Positions 1 to 5,952 of a stretch of 10,525 nucleotides of DNA are shown in pieces; position 1 is the first letter of the stretch; each line of letters opens with the position of its first letter. Below the pieces are notes generated by a model, which saw nothing but the letters and a program-made list of their open reading frames with translations, did no database searches and was not told the DNA's origin. The DNA is from Candidatus Peregrinibacteria bacterium RIFOXYB2_FULL_32_7 (GTDB taxonomy: Bacteria; Patescibacteriota; Gracilibacteria; UBA1369; GWF2-33-10): contig MFXJ01000035.1 in the NCBI GenBank assembly GCA_001787465.1, positions 1 through 10,525 of the forward strand, read 5' to 3'. The position numbers were made by a program, and so were the translations under genes.

Positions 1-283
1 ACCATTTATCACTCCAGAAACAATTTGGACAATAAACTGGGAAGGGAAGTTCTGGTCTATACATTGCCAGAATTTCCTTTTTACAAAGATCACATTTTCT
101 TTGATAAAGTTTCCTTTCATTCCTCCAAGTCATACGTCTTTTCATTCTACAATCTTGGCACAAAGTCGGAGCTGGAACTAAATATTTTTTACCATTAAAA
201 ATTGGTGAGATTTTTTCATAAAAGTTTAAATCTTCGTTTGTAATTTCAAAATTTTCACTGCATTGTTTGCAAATTTTAATCAT
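1..283 (-). CDS. Zinc-ribbon protein with four CxxC pairs (partial, C-terminus outside window)
   Basis: The reading frame opens with ATG at 283 and stays open for 94 codons to the left edge, so the C-terminus is missing. Four CxxC pairs are visible at C5/C8, C42/C45, C64/C67 and C85/C88, enough for two zinc sites of the zinc-ribbon or treble-clef type. Basic and aromatic residues lie between them (CRMKRRMTWRNERKLYQRKC). From memory, this arrangement, including the phrase Y-C-P-x-C-x-W-S-D-K-W, resembles a hypothetical protein common in Patescibacteria genomes; its function is unknown to me. Nucleic-acid binding is only a guess from the cysteine knuckles and basic stretch. The gene begins 11 bases after the fic stop codon on the same strand, so it is probably co-transcribed with fic. 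No Shine-Dalgarno sequence precedes the ATG. The coding call is secure, the function is not. Confidence 0.85.
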   Translation of the reverse strand, partial: MIKICKQCSENFEITNEDLNFYEKISPIFNGKKYLVPAPTLCQDCRMKRRMTWRNERKLYQRKCDLCKKEILAMYRPELPFPVYCPNCFWSDKW

Positions 284-294
284 AAAAATGATTT

Positions 295-1230
295 TTACTT
301 TTTTATACTATGTTCTTTTATATATTTTTGAATTGCTTCTTTTGTTGTCACCCAATTTCTTTTTTCTTTATATGCATCGATTTTACCATCTTTTGCAAGC
401 TTACCCAAATAAGCTTGAGAATATTTAAAATATTTTGAAGCTTCTGCAAGAGTCAAAACTTTTTCTTTATTTTGAGGTAAAGTAAGTACATTTAAATACA
501 TATCTAAAGATCTCAAAACAGATTGTCCAACAAAATTTACTAATATTTTATAATCCCCATCGTCTGCAAAACTTAAAGCTCTATAATATTTATGTCTATC
601 ATTTGTTTGAATTATTGCTAAAGGAAATCCATAATTCATTAAAAATATATTCATAAGAAGTCTTCCCACTCTTCCATTACCATCTTCAAAAGGATGTATA
701 TGTACAAATTTATGATGAAAAATTGCAGAGAAATCAATAATATTCATTTTATTAAAATTTACCTGTGCCCAATTAATTAATTCATCCATTTTAATTTGAA
801 CATCTAAAGCGCTAGGAGGCGTATGGTTACTTCCTGAAATAAACACGTCTAATTTTCTATATTGCCCCGCTATATTTTTATTAATATCTTGAATAATTAA
901 AGTATGTAAACTTTTTATTAAATGATGAGATATTGTATTATTTTTTTTATGTTCAATTAATTCATATAAATAATCCAAAGCTTCTTTATGATTTTTCGCT
1001 TCTAAATGATCTTTTAAAGATTTACCTTTAACAGTTACGCCATGCTGAATTACTAAATATGTTTCTTTTAATGTCAGCGTATTACCTTCAATACTATTAG
1101 AATTATAAGTCATCTCAATCTCAAATTTTTCTTTTAATTTTGCAACTAAGCTAGGAGATAAAGGTCTTAATCTATTTAAAGTTTTAAGCTTTGATTGAAG
1201 TAAATTGTTTAAATTTTCTATTAAATACAT
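295..1230 (-). CDS. fic: Fic family AMP-transferase, class II, with C-terminal HTH domain
   Basis: This 311-residue Fic protein would transfer AMP (or another nucleotide moiety) to a hydroxyl side chain of a target protein in the cytoplasm. The catalytic signature HPFEDGNGRVGR is complete at residues 179-190, with H179 as the base and the N/G/R phosphate-binding residues present. The hairpin around residues 130-143 (ISGSNHTPPSAL) fits the flap that holds the target chain. S44-NSI-E48-G49 matches the inhibitory motif [S/T]xxxE[G/N], placed before the Fic core, which defines class II; E48 would block ATP gamma-phosphate positioning. Residues about 257-305 look like an excisionase or MerR-type winged helix, so the protein may also bind DNA, possibly its own promoter. 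The leader carries two hairpins. The target is unknown. The ATG at 1230 has no Shine-Dalgarno sequence but fits the length and N-terminus of the family. Confidence 0.93.
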   Translation of the reverse strand: MYLIENLNNLLQSKLKTLNRLRPLSPSLVAKLKEKFEIEMTYNSNSIEGNTLTLKETYLVIQHGVTVKGKSLKDHLEAKNHKEALDYLYELIEHKKNNTISHHLIKSLHTLIIQDINKNIAGQYRKLDVFISGSNHTPPSALDVQIKMDELINWAQVNFNKMNIIDFSAIFHHKFVHIHPFEDGNGRVGRLLMNIFLMNYGFPLAIIQTNDRHKYYRALSFADDGDYKILVNFVGQSVLRSLDMYLNVLTLPQNKEKVLTLAEASKYFKYSQAYLGKLAKDGKIDAYKEKRNWVTTKEAIQKYIKEHSIKK

Positions 1231-1233
1231 ATA

Positions 1234-1268
1234 AGGTTGGATAAGATCATTTTTAGTCTATCCAACCT
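1234..1268 (-). promoter_or_regulatory. Hairpin H1 abutting the fic start codon
   Basis: A perfect 10-bp inverted repeat, AGGTTGGATA at 1234-1243 and TATCCAACCT at 1259-1268, with a 15-base loop. On the fic strand it ends three bases before the fic ATG, so as RNA it would fold right against the start codon. The loop reads ...CTAAAAATGATC..., containing an ATG that opens a 9-codon frame overlapping the fic start. It resembles hairpin H2. It could act as an RNA structure limiting fic translation or as a DNA operator; the sequence does not decide. Confidence 0.65.
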
Positions 1269-1301
1269 ATACAAATTTATCAAGAAAAAATAATTACAAA
1301 A

Positions 1302-1334
1302 GGTACGATAGATTCATTTTTTTACTATCGTACC
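1302..1334 (-). promoter_or_regulatory. Hairpin H2 in the fic leader or promoter region
   Basis: A perfect 10-bp inverted repeat, GGTACGATAG at 1302-1311 and CTATCGTACC at 1325-1334, with a 13-base loop. Read on the fic strand, it aligns with H1: both follow the plan GGTnnGATA(G), an A-rich loop with AAAAATGA, then a complementary arm. The nn bases differ between the two but stay paired. A short run of T follows on the minus strand, so it could also be a weak terminator for the gene at 1492-1719. It sits just after a candidate -10 box, which makes an operator role equally possible. Confidence 0.6.
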
Positions 1335-1335
1335 C

Positions 1336-1364
1336 ATAATATTGAAGAATTTCAAAAAGATCAA
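1336..1364 (-). promoter_or_regulatory. Candidate sigma-70 promoter for fic
   Basis: On the minus strand TTGATC (1364-1359) and TATTAT (1341-1336) are separated by exactly 17 bases. That gives 4 of 6 and 5 of 6 matches to the consensus boxes. Transcription would start near 1329, inside the first arm of hairpin H2, leaving a leader of about 100 bases before fic. AT-rich DNA yields such matches by chance, so support is moderate. Confidence 0.4.
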
Positions 1365-1383
1365 AAAGAAAGGATGAAATATA

Positions 1384-1440
1384 AAAAATAACATTCTAAA
1401 TTTACCTATTTATTTATGTTCAAGAATTAATAAGATGTAA
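1384..1440 (+). pseudogene. Fossil 3' end of a second AAA_14/DUF4143 ATPase gene
   Basis: These 57 bases align without gaps to 3104-3160, the last codons of the ATPase gene downstream, with 49 identical positions. Seven of the eight differences are transitions. In the matching frame it reads KNNILNLPIYLCSRINKM and then TAA, against KNNILNLPVYLCSRINEI and TAA in the intact gene. Four base changes are synonymous, and V to I and I to M are conservative, so the two copies diverged while both were under protein-level selection. Upstream of 1384 the similarity stops abruptly, and nothing else of the second gene is visible. It is either the remnant of a tandem or neighbouring paralogue that was deleted, or the trace of an event that placed the 1441-3160 segment next to an older copy. 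It is too short to be functional. Confidence 0.8.
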
Positions 1441-1491
1441 ATAAATATCATACATCACGTTTTTGGCGCGCTAAAGTTTTATAATATATTC

Positions 1492-1719
1492 TTACCTCCA
1501 CATGCCTATCAAATTATTTATTATTTCTCTATCACTATCATCATTTACTAATTTTAAAGCTCTTCTACACTCAGCAATAAATCGTTTAACGTTTACATCA
1601 AACTCTTCTCTAGTTATTAGAAGTTCTGGCATTTCAAATGGACCACCTGCTTGATTTCTGGCAAAGTTTTGAACTGCTAAGCGTAAATTTTCGTTCGACA
1701 GTTGGGCTACTATTTTCAT
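1492..1719 (-). CDS. Small protein of unknown function (75 aa)
   Basis: I do not recognise this protein. The frame is open from an ATG at 1752 (86 residues), but I prefer the ATG at 1719, giving 75 residues starting MKIVAQLSNENL. Three things favour it: the upstream segment overlaps a candidate promoter, the 11 extra residues look non-coding, and the 1719 ATG sits in the TATATG context shared by other small genes here. The product is soluble, charged and probably mostly helical, with one cysteine and no signal or membrane segment. It ends IINNLIGMWR. The gene is divergent from the DUF4143 ATPase, separated by a regulatory-looking palindrome, and may be regulated together with it. Codon use is not obviously alien to its neighbours. 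It lies next to an ATPase fossil, so it may belong to the same mobile or accessory block. Confidence 0.65.
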   Translation of the reverse strand: MKIVAQLSNENLRLAVQNFARNQAGGPFEMPELLITREEFDVNVKRFIAECRRALKLVNDDSDREIINNLIGMWR

Positions 1720-1739
1720 ATAGGGTAGGTTAAAACACC

Positions 1740-1769
1740 TATATCGTAACATTACTCTCTCTCTGTCAA
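1740..1769 (-). promoter_or_regulatory. Candidate promoter for the 75-aa gene
   Basis: A consensus TTGACA lies on the minus strand at 1769-1764. The -10 element is less clear: GATATA (1745-1740) after 18 bases, or TATAGG (1743-1738) after 20. Either would start transcription near 1730, which makes the ATG at 1719 rather than 1752 the likely start. Confidence 0.35.
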
Positions 1770-1780
1770 GTTTAACCGTA

Positions 1781-1809
1781 TTGTTTAATCTAAGTACTTA
1801 GTTTATCAT
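1781..1809 (+). promoter_or_regulatory. Candidate promoter for the ATPase gene
   Basis: TTGTTT (1781-1786) and TATCAT (1804-1809) are 17 bases apart, with 3 of 6 and 5 of 6 consensus matches. Transcription would begin near 1816. The -10 box lies inside the large palindrome at 1792-1832, so a protein bound there could block the promoter. Confidence 0.4.
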
Positions 1810-1832
1810 ATTTATGATATAAACAAGTACTT
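1792..1832. promoter_or_regulatory. Large imperfect palindrome, likely operator, in the divergent promoter region
   Basis: Two copies of AAGTACTT (1792-1799 and 1825-1832), each itself palindromic, flank an inner inverted repeat TATCAT-ATTT-ATGATA. The whole 41-bp block is an imperfect palindrome with a 1-2 base offset between arms. It overlaps the candidate -10 box of the ATPase gene and lies upstream of the divergent 75-aa gene, so it could control both. Which protein binds is not shown; the 75-residue product and the HTH domain of Fic are the only local candidates. Confidence 0.5.
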
Positions 1833-1849
1833 CATTAAATCAAAAACTA

Positions 1850-3160
1850 ATGTTTAATAGAAAAATAATTCGTTATTTGAAGCTTTGGAAAGAAAAAAAG
1901 AATAGAAAGCCTCTAATCATTAGAGGAGCAAGGCAGATTGGTAAAACAAGTGCTGTAGAAATGTTTGCAAAAGAAAATTTTGATAATTACGTATATATAA
2001 ATATGGAAGATCCAGATGATGCTAATAATTTTGAAGGAGAGATAAGTTTAAGCAATTTTGAAAAACAAGTTCAGGTTTTTAAACATAAAAAATTAACACC
2101 AGATACGCTCATCTTTATCGATGAAATTCAGCAAAATCCACATTTAATTTCTCTACTACGATTTTTTTATGAAAAAAGACCTGATTTATATGTTATCAGT
2201 GCTGGTTCACTTCTTGAGATTAAATTAAAACAAGCCAAAATATCAATGCCAGTTGGAAGAACAGAATATATTTTCATGTATCCTTTGGATTTTTTTGAGT
2301 ATTTGGAGGCTAAAAACGAAAAAGAATTATTGAATTATTTGCAAAATATAAAACTTGGAGAAAAAATTATTGATTCTATCCATAATAAAACAATGGAGTT
2401 TTTTAAAGAATATATTTTAATCGGTGGAATGCCTGAAGCGGTAAAAAACTTTATTGAAAATGGAGATTTTGATTCTGTTCAAAGTGTATATTCCAGTTTA
2501 ATGAAGAATTTTCTAGATGATATAAATAAATATGCAAGTAAATCTGAAATCGAATATTTGACCAAAATACTTAACCAAAGCCCTTTTTATAGCGGATCAA
2601 AAATTAAATATGAAAATTTTGGCAATCTTGGGATTAAAAGCAGAGAGGTCTCAAATGCTATGGATATATTAAAAAATGCAATGTTAATTAATTTGATAGA
2701 TTCTACTAATTCAACAAAAATACCTCTCCAAGAAAAATCAAAAAGAGCCAAAAAACTACTTTTTTTAGATGTTGGATTTTATAACTATGTTTACAAAGTT
2801 CCTTTTAATGTAGACATACAAAATTTAGAAAGTTTCTATAGAGGAAATATATTTGAACAAGTTGTAGGTGAAAATATTATAGCTCAAGATTTGCATGGAG
2901 ATTTAGATCTTTTTTATTGGGCAATAGATCAAGACAAGGGGTCAGCTGAAGTAGATTTTTGTTTCAGTAAAGGACTCAATATTTATGGGATTGAGGTTAA
3001 ATCTGGGAATAATCAAATTTCTAAATCTTTATTATCTTTTGCCAAAAAAGCTCCTCACTGCAAATTAATCAAATTTCACACTGGCAATACCTATATCGAT
3101 CACAAAAATAATATTTTAAATTTACCTGTATACTTATGCTCAAGAATTAATGAGATATAA
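1850..3160 (+). CDS. AAA_14/DUF4143 family ATPase
   Basis: This 436-residue protein has the architecture of the widespread AAA_14 plus DUF4143 ATPases. The P-loop GARQIGKT is at residues 26-33, Walker B LIFIDE at 87-92, and a sensor-like SAGSLLE at 117-123, followed by the usual VGR and YPLDFFEYL elements. The C-terminal part (about 200-436) fits DUF4143, with a region resembling a PD-(D/E)xK nuclease core: D369, then E382-V-K384. Whether it cleaves nucleic acid is not established for the family, and its cellular role is unknown. These genes are often multi-copy and mobile, and a fossil of another copy lies at 1384-1440. The length is normal and both motifs are intact, so this copy looks functional. 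No Shine-Dalgarno sequence precedes the ATG; the promoter overlaps a palindrome. The gene converges on the flippase gene with 19 bases between and no evident terminator hairpin. Confidence 0.9.
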   Translation: MFNRKIIRYLKLWKEKKNRKPLIIRGARQIGKTSAVEMFAKENFDNYVYINMEDPDDANNFEGEISLSNFEKQVQVFKHKKLTPDTLIFIDEIQQNPHLISLLRFFYEKRPDLYVISAGSLLEIKLKQAKISMPVGRTEYIFMYPLDFFEYLEAKNEKELLNYLQNIKLGEKIIDSIHNKTMEFFKEYILIGGMPEAVKNFIENGDFDSVQSVYSSLMKNFLDDINKYASKSEIEYLTKILNQSPFYSGSKIKYENFGNLGIKSREVSNAMDILKNAMLINLIDSTNSTKIPLQEKSKRAKKLLFLDVGFYNYVYKVPFNVDIQNLESFYRGNIFEQVVGENIIAQDLHGDLDLFYWAIDQDKGSAEVDFCFSKGLNIYGIEVKSGNNQISKSLLSFAKKAPHCKLIKFHTGNTYIDHKNNILNLPVYLCSRINEI

Positions 3161-3179
3161 ATATAAAACAATTTTCATT

Positions 3180-4700
3180 TCAAACATTCTCCGTCCTAAT
3201 TTCTATCCCTGTATTTTCACTTGCAGGCAATCTAAACGTCTCCTTTCTCAAAACTTTTAACAAATACAACATCACTCCATAAACCCCACCAGCAAAGACT
3301 ATCAAAGCCATAATGCCGATATTGCCGAATTTAGCAAAAATATTTTCTCCGAAATAAACAATTGCACCCATCAATATTCCAGCAAACACAATTTTCCAAA
3401 AATTTCTGAAACTAATTTTAAAAGGTTTGATTTTCAAAATCATCACAAAAGCCAAAATCATTACTAAAGCTTCAGTCAAAATACTTGCCAAAGTTGCGCC
3501 CCTAAACCCATAAGCTGGGATTACAATCAAATTCAAAACAATATTAAAAATTACTGACGCCAAATTAATCCAAAGCAGTTTAATTTGTTTTTCCAAAGCA
3601 ACAAGGGTAAAAGTCAGCCAACCTGTAAAATAAGCAAAAATCATAGCAATAAGAAGATATTGAAATGCTATATCTGAACCCAAAAATCCTGTTTTTAAAT
3701 TTGTTAAAAACTTCGGTGAACTAACTATTGAAATCAACGGGTAAGCAAGTAAATATCCTCCAATTAACATCGGAATTCCAAACATGCTTAAAAAATCAAA
3801 ACAATACTGCATTACTCTATCAAATTCATTTTGTCCTTTTTTAATCATTTTTGTCATGGTCGGCAAAATCGAATTCATGAAATACAAAGGCACAACATTC
3901 AAAACCTCCAAAATTCTCATCGGCACAAGATAAAGCCCAGCATCAGTTTCACCTTTCATTACTCTAAGCATGGTAATATTAAATTTAAAATAAATCGTAC
4001 TCAAAGCAATGGCAATTCCATAAGGCGCGGCTCTTTTCATTAAGTGTTTCCAATACTGAAAATCAAAACCAAGTCGGACTTTTGCATATTTTAAAGCAGA
4101 AAAAAAAGTAATTAAAAAAGTCAAAAAAGCTCCGATAGCACCAGCGATAATTAATATATTAAAACCTTTCTCTGGATTTTGCGGATAGATAAAATAAATA
4201 GTTGTGGCAATAACTCCCAAAGTCAAAATTTTCCCTAAAATATTCGCGATAGTTACCCAAAACATTTTCAAATTATACTGCAAAATCGTGCTCACTCCAC
4301 CTTGCATCAAAGTAAGCATTACAAAGATAGACGCCAAAACCACACCCATCGGAATTGGAGTATTTCTATACTGCGGGATCAAATAAGCAATCAAAATTGC
4401 AAATCCCATTGAAATCAAAACTAAAATCAATCGTAAAGTTAAAAGATTACTATATACTTTCTGAATATGTTCTTTATCATCCTTTTCACTCATTTCACGC
4501 ACTCCGATTGTAAAAAGCCCATAATCCGCAAATATGCTAAAAAGCGCCAAATATTCATAAATTGATCCATAATTACCATATCCTTCAACATTCAAATAAT
4601 GAGTTAAAAGCTTTAAGGTAACAACACTCATTAAAGCAAGCGTTGCCCTTCCAAAAACCTGGATAAAAGTATTGCTGATAATTTCTTTTGATTTGGACAT
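3180..4700 (-). CDS. Wzx-type polysaccharide flippase (MOP superfamily)
   Basis: The 506-residue product is an integral membrane protein with about 14 hydrophobic segments by eye, the usual size and topology for Wzx/RfbX flippases that move lipid-linked sugar repeat units across the cytoplasmic membrane. The N-terminal region is characteristic: a first helix at about 14-35, then LNVEGYGNYG, and FADYGLFTIGVREMSEK near 57-73, the cytoplasmic loop typical of this family. The C-terminus is a charged tail after the last helix. No glycosyltransferase or polymerase gene is in the window, so the substrate (surface polysaccharide, glycan or lipid-linked oligosaccharide) is not shown. The gene is divergent from prfB, with a REP-like palindrome starting 11 bases before its ATG. 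AAAAGAG just upstream of the ATG is the nearest thing to a Shine-Dalgarno sequence among the starts here. Confidence 0.9.
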   Translation of the reverse strand: MSKSKEIISNTFIQVFGRATLALMSVVTLKLLTHYLNVEGYGNYGSIYEYLALFSIFADYGLFTIGVREMSEKDDKEHIQKVYSNLLTLRLILVLISMGFAILIAYLIPQYRNTPIPMGVVLASIFVMLTLMQGGVSTILQYNLKMFWVTIANILGKILTLGVIATTIYFIYPQNPEKGFNILIIAGAIGAFLTFLITFFSALKYAKVRLGFDFQYWKHLMKRAAPYGIAIALSTIYFKFNITMLRVMKGETDAGLYLVPMRILEVLNVVPLYFMNSILPTMTKMIKKGQNEFDRVMQYCFDFLSMFGIPMLIGGYLLAYPLISIVSSPKFLTNLKTGFLGSDIAFQYLLIAMIFAYFTGWLTFTLVALEKQIKLLWINLASVIFNIVLNLIVIPAYGFRGATLASILTEALVMILAFVMILKIKPFKISFRNFWKIVFAGILMGAIVYFGENIFAKFGNIGIMALIVFAGGVYGVMLYLLKVLRKETFRLPASENTGIEIRTENV

Positions 4701-4711
4701 GCTCTTTTGTC

Positions 4712-4731
4712 ATTCCTGTGAAAACAGGAAT
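4712..4731. repeat. REP-like palindrome with GAAA loop
   Basis: ATTCCTGT (4712-4719) and ACAGGAAT (4724-4731) form a perfect 8-bp stem closed by GAAA, preceded by GTC. From memory, this is an AT-shifted form of the palindrome GTCATTCCCGC-GAAA-GCGGGAATC that recurs between genes in many bacteria; the stem differences would be compensatory C-G to T-A changes. It lies 11 bases before the flippase start, so it would also be a hairpin in the flippase leader RNA. It is not a terminator: no T-run follows on either strand. Confidence 0.6.
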
Positions 4732-4787
4732 CTTAAAGAATAACTAAAATTACAGTAACGAATAAATTTAAAATTGAAAACATAAAA

Positions 4788-4814
4788 TCCTTTATCCTTT
4801 TTCCTTTATCCTTT
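4788..4814. repeat. 13-bp direct repeat TCCTTTATCCTTT, two copies
   Basis: TCCTTTATCCTTT occurs at 4788-4800 and again at 4802-4814, separated by one T; each copy is itself made of TCCTTTA-like units. This makes a pyrimidine-only tract broken by single A bases, between the flippase and prfB starts. The other strand reads as AAGGATAAAGGA. No function can be assigned; it may be a slippage product or a member of a family of intergenic low-complexity repeats. Confidence 0.6.
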
Positions 4815-4849
4815 ATACTCTAAACTGATTAACCCCTTCCCTTCTAAAA

Positions 4850-5945
4850 ATGGAAAAATCGGTTTTGAAACAACGCTTTATAGAACTGATTTCTCAAATA
4901 AAAGAAGGAAAGGACTTTCTTTGACATCGAAAAATTAAAAATTGAAAATGAAAAATTGAAAATGAAAATGGACGCTCCTGATTTTTGGGATAATCCGCAG
5001 GAAGCGCAAAAAGTCTCAAAAAAATTTGCTAGCATTCAAAAACAAATTGAAACTTGGGAAATTTTGGAAAGCGACTCTAAAGCAAATTTGGAATTATTAG
5101 ATTTAATTGAAGAAAATTCAAAAGATTTTACGGAAATTGAGCAAAATTTTATAATTTTAGAAAGAAACTTTGAAAAAGCATCTATTAATCTATACCTTAA
5201 TTCCGAATTTGATCAAAACAATGCGATTTTAACCATTCATGCTGGCACTGGCGGGACTGAAGCTCAAGATTGGGCGGAAATCCTTTCCAGAATGTATTTA
5301 CGCTACGGAGAAATTCAGGATTTTACAACCGAAGTTCTGGATAAAAATGTTGGCGAAGAGGCTGGAATTAAAAAAATCGCCATCAAATTCAGCGGACCGT
5401 TTGCCTATGGATATTTAAAAAATGAAAGGGGAGTGCATAGACTGGTTCGTCTTTCACCTTTTAATGCCAAACATTCGCGTGAAACATCTTTCGCGCTGAT
5501 TGAAGTTATTCCTGAAATTGAAAATGATAATTCAATAACAATCGATCCAAGTGAAATCAAAATTGATACTTTTCGAGCTGGAGGAGCTGGCGGTCAGAAT
5601 GTAAACAAAGTTGAATCAGCCATAAGAATCACACACCTTTCAACAGGAATAGTTGTTCAATGCCAAAATGAAAGAAGTCAGCTTCAAAATAAAGAACAAG
5701 CGATGAAAATGCTAAAAGGCAAACTCCTGCAAATTAAAGAAGAACAACAGCTAGAATCTATTAGTCAAATTAAAGGCGATATCATCCAAGGTTCTTGGGG
5801 CAATCAAATCAGATCTTATGTCCTCCAGCCTTATCAAATGGTCAAAGATCACAGAACAAATTTTGAAACAAGTCAGGTAAATAAAATGTTAGATGGAGAG
5901 CTAGTGCAAAATTTTATTGAAGCAAAATTAAAATCAACTATTTAA
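4850..5945 (+). CDS. prfB: Peptide chain release factor 2 (RF2), via programmed +1 frameshift
   Basis: RF2 recognises UAA and UGA in the ribosomal A site and triggers peptide release. The gene is read in two frames: ATG at 4850 gives 24 residues ([20 protein letters not shown]...) to CTT, then TGA at 4922-4924. A +1 slip on CTTTGAC continues with DIEKL to 5945. The joined product is 364 residues, against 365 in E. coli, and the shift point matches the E. coli position to within one codon. The tripeptide anticodon SPF lies at 202-204 and the catalytic GGQ at 247-249 (context [17 protein letters not shown]). An upstream in-frame TGA at 4826 makes 4850 the first possible ATG. Calling the gene from an internal codon near 4956 would lose the N-terminal helix. 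RF2 low in the cell raises slippage, so expression is self-regulated. The ABC exporter genes follow after 7 bases. Confidence 0.95.
4905..4925 (+). promoter_or_regulatory. RF2 programmed +1 frameshift site
   Basis: The slippery heptamer CTTTGAC is at 4919-4925, identical to the classical prfB site, with the in-frame TGA at 4922-4924. A purine-rich stretch, AAGGAAAGGA, ends four bases before CTT and matches the Shine-Dalgarno-like stimulator that pairs with 16S rRNA in this mechanism (AGGGGG, three bases before CTT, in E. coli). The reading frame is open on both sides exactly as the mechanism requires. Confidence 0.93.
4937..4964 (+). repeat. 14-bp perfect tandem repeat inside prfB
   Basis: AAAAATTGAAAATG is present twice in a row (4937-4950 and 4951-4964), followed by a partial third unit AAAATG (4965-4970). 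It encodes part of the N-terminal coiled region of RF2, just after the frameshift site. The unit is not a multiple of three, so gain or loss of one copy would break the gene. The segment length equals that of E. coli RF2, so no insertion is implied. Confidence 0.75.
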
Positions 5946-5952
5946 TAATGAA

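Noticed and set aside
1302..1334. Hairpin H2 as a rho-independent terminator
   Set aside because: On the minus strand only four T follow the stem and it lies about 160 bases after the nearest gene end; its likeness to H1 suits a leader or operator element better.
1231..1345. Type III toxin-antitoxin (RNA antitoxin repeats before a toxin gene)
   Set aside because: Only two repeats are present, they are not tandem head-to-tail units, and the class II Fic already has its inhibitory motif. No ToxN-like protein is present.
1257..1391. Open plus-strand frame of 44 codons across the fic leader
   Set aside because: It has no usable start codon, contains both arms of hairpin H2 and part of H1, and ends where the ATPase fossil begins in another frame; most likely non-coding.
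1463..1475. GC-rich island TTGGCGCGCTAAA in AT-rich DNA
   Set aside because: It is a short self-complementary stretch without a loop, partner copy or neighbouring feature; it stands out in composition only.
1720..1752. Longer form (86 aa) of the small protein starting at 1752
   Set aside because: This segment lies between a TTGACA box and the probable transcription start, so it is unlikely to be translated. Not excluded outright.
3831..4386. Two plus-strand frames inside the flippase gene
   Set aside because: They lie wholly within a strong membrane-protein gene on the other strand, have no family features and no start signals.
4922..4924. UGA recoded as glycine as in Gracilibacteria or Absconditabacteria
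   Set aside because: RF2 is encoded, and TGA is the natural stop of the permease and esterase genes, so the in-frame TGA here is a frameshift signal.
4844..5035. Minus-strand frame over the prfB frameshift region
   Set aside because: It is the complement of the AAAATTGAAAATG repeat (giving [11 protein letters not shown]) and overlaps the start of prfB.
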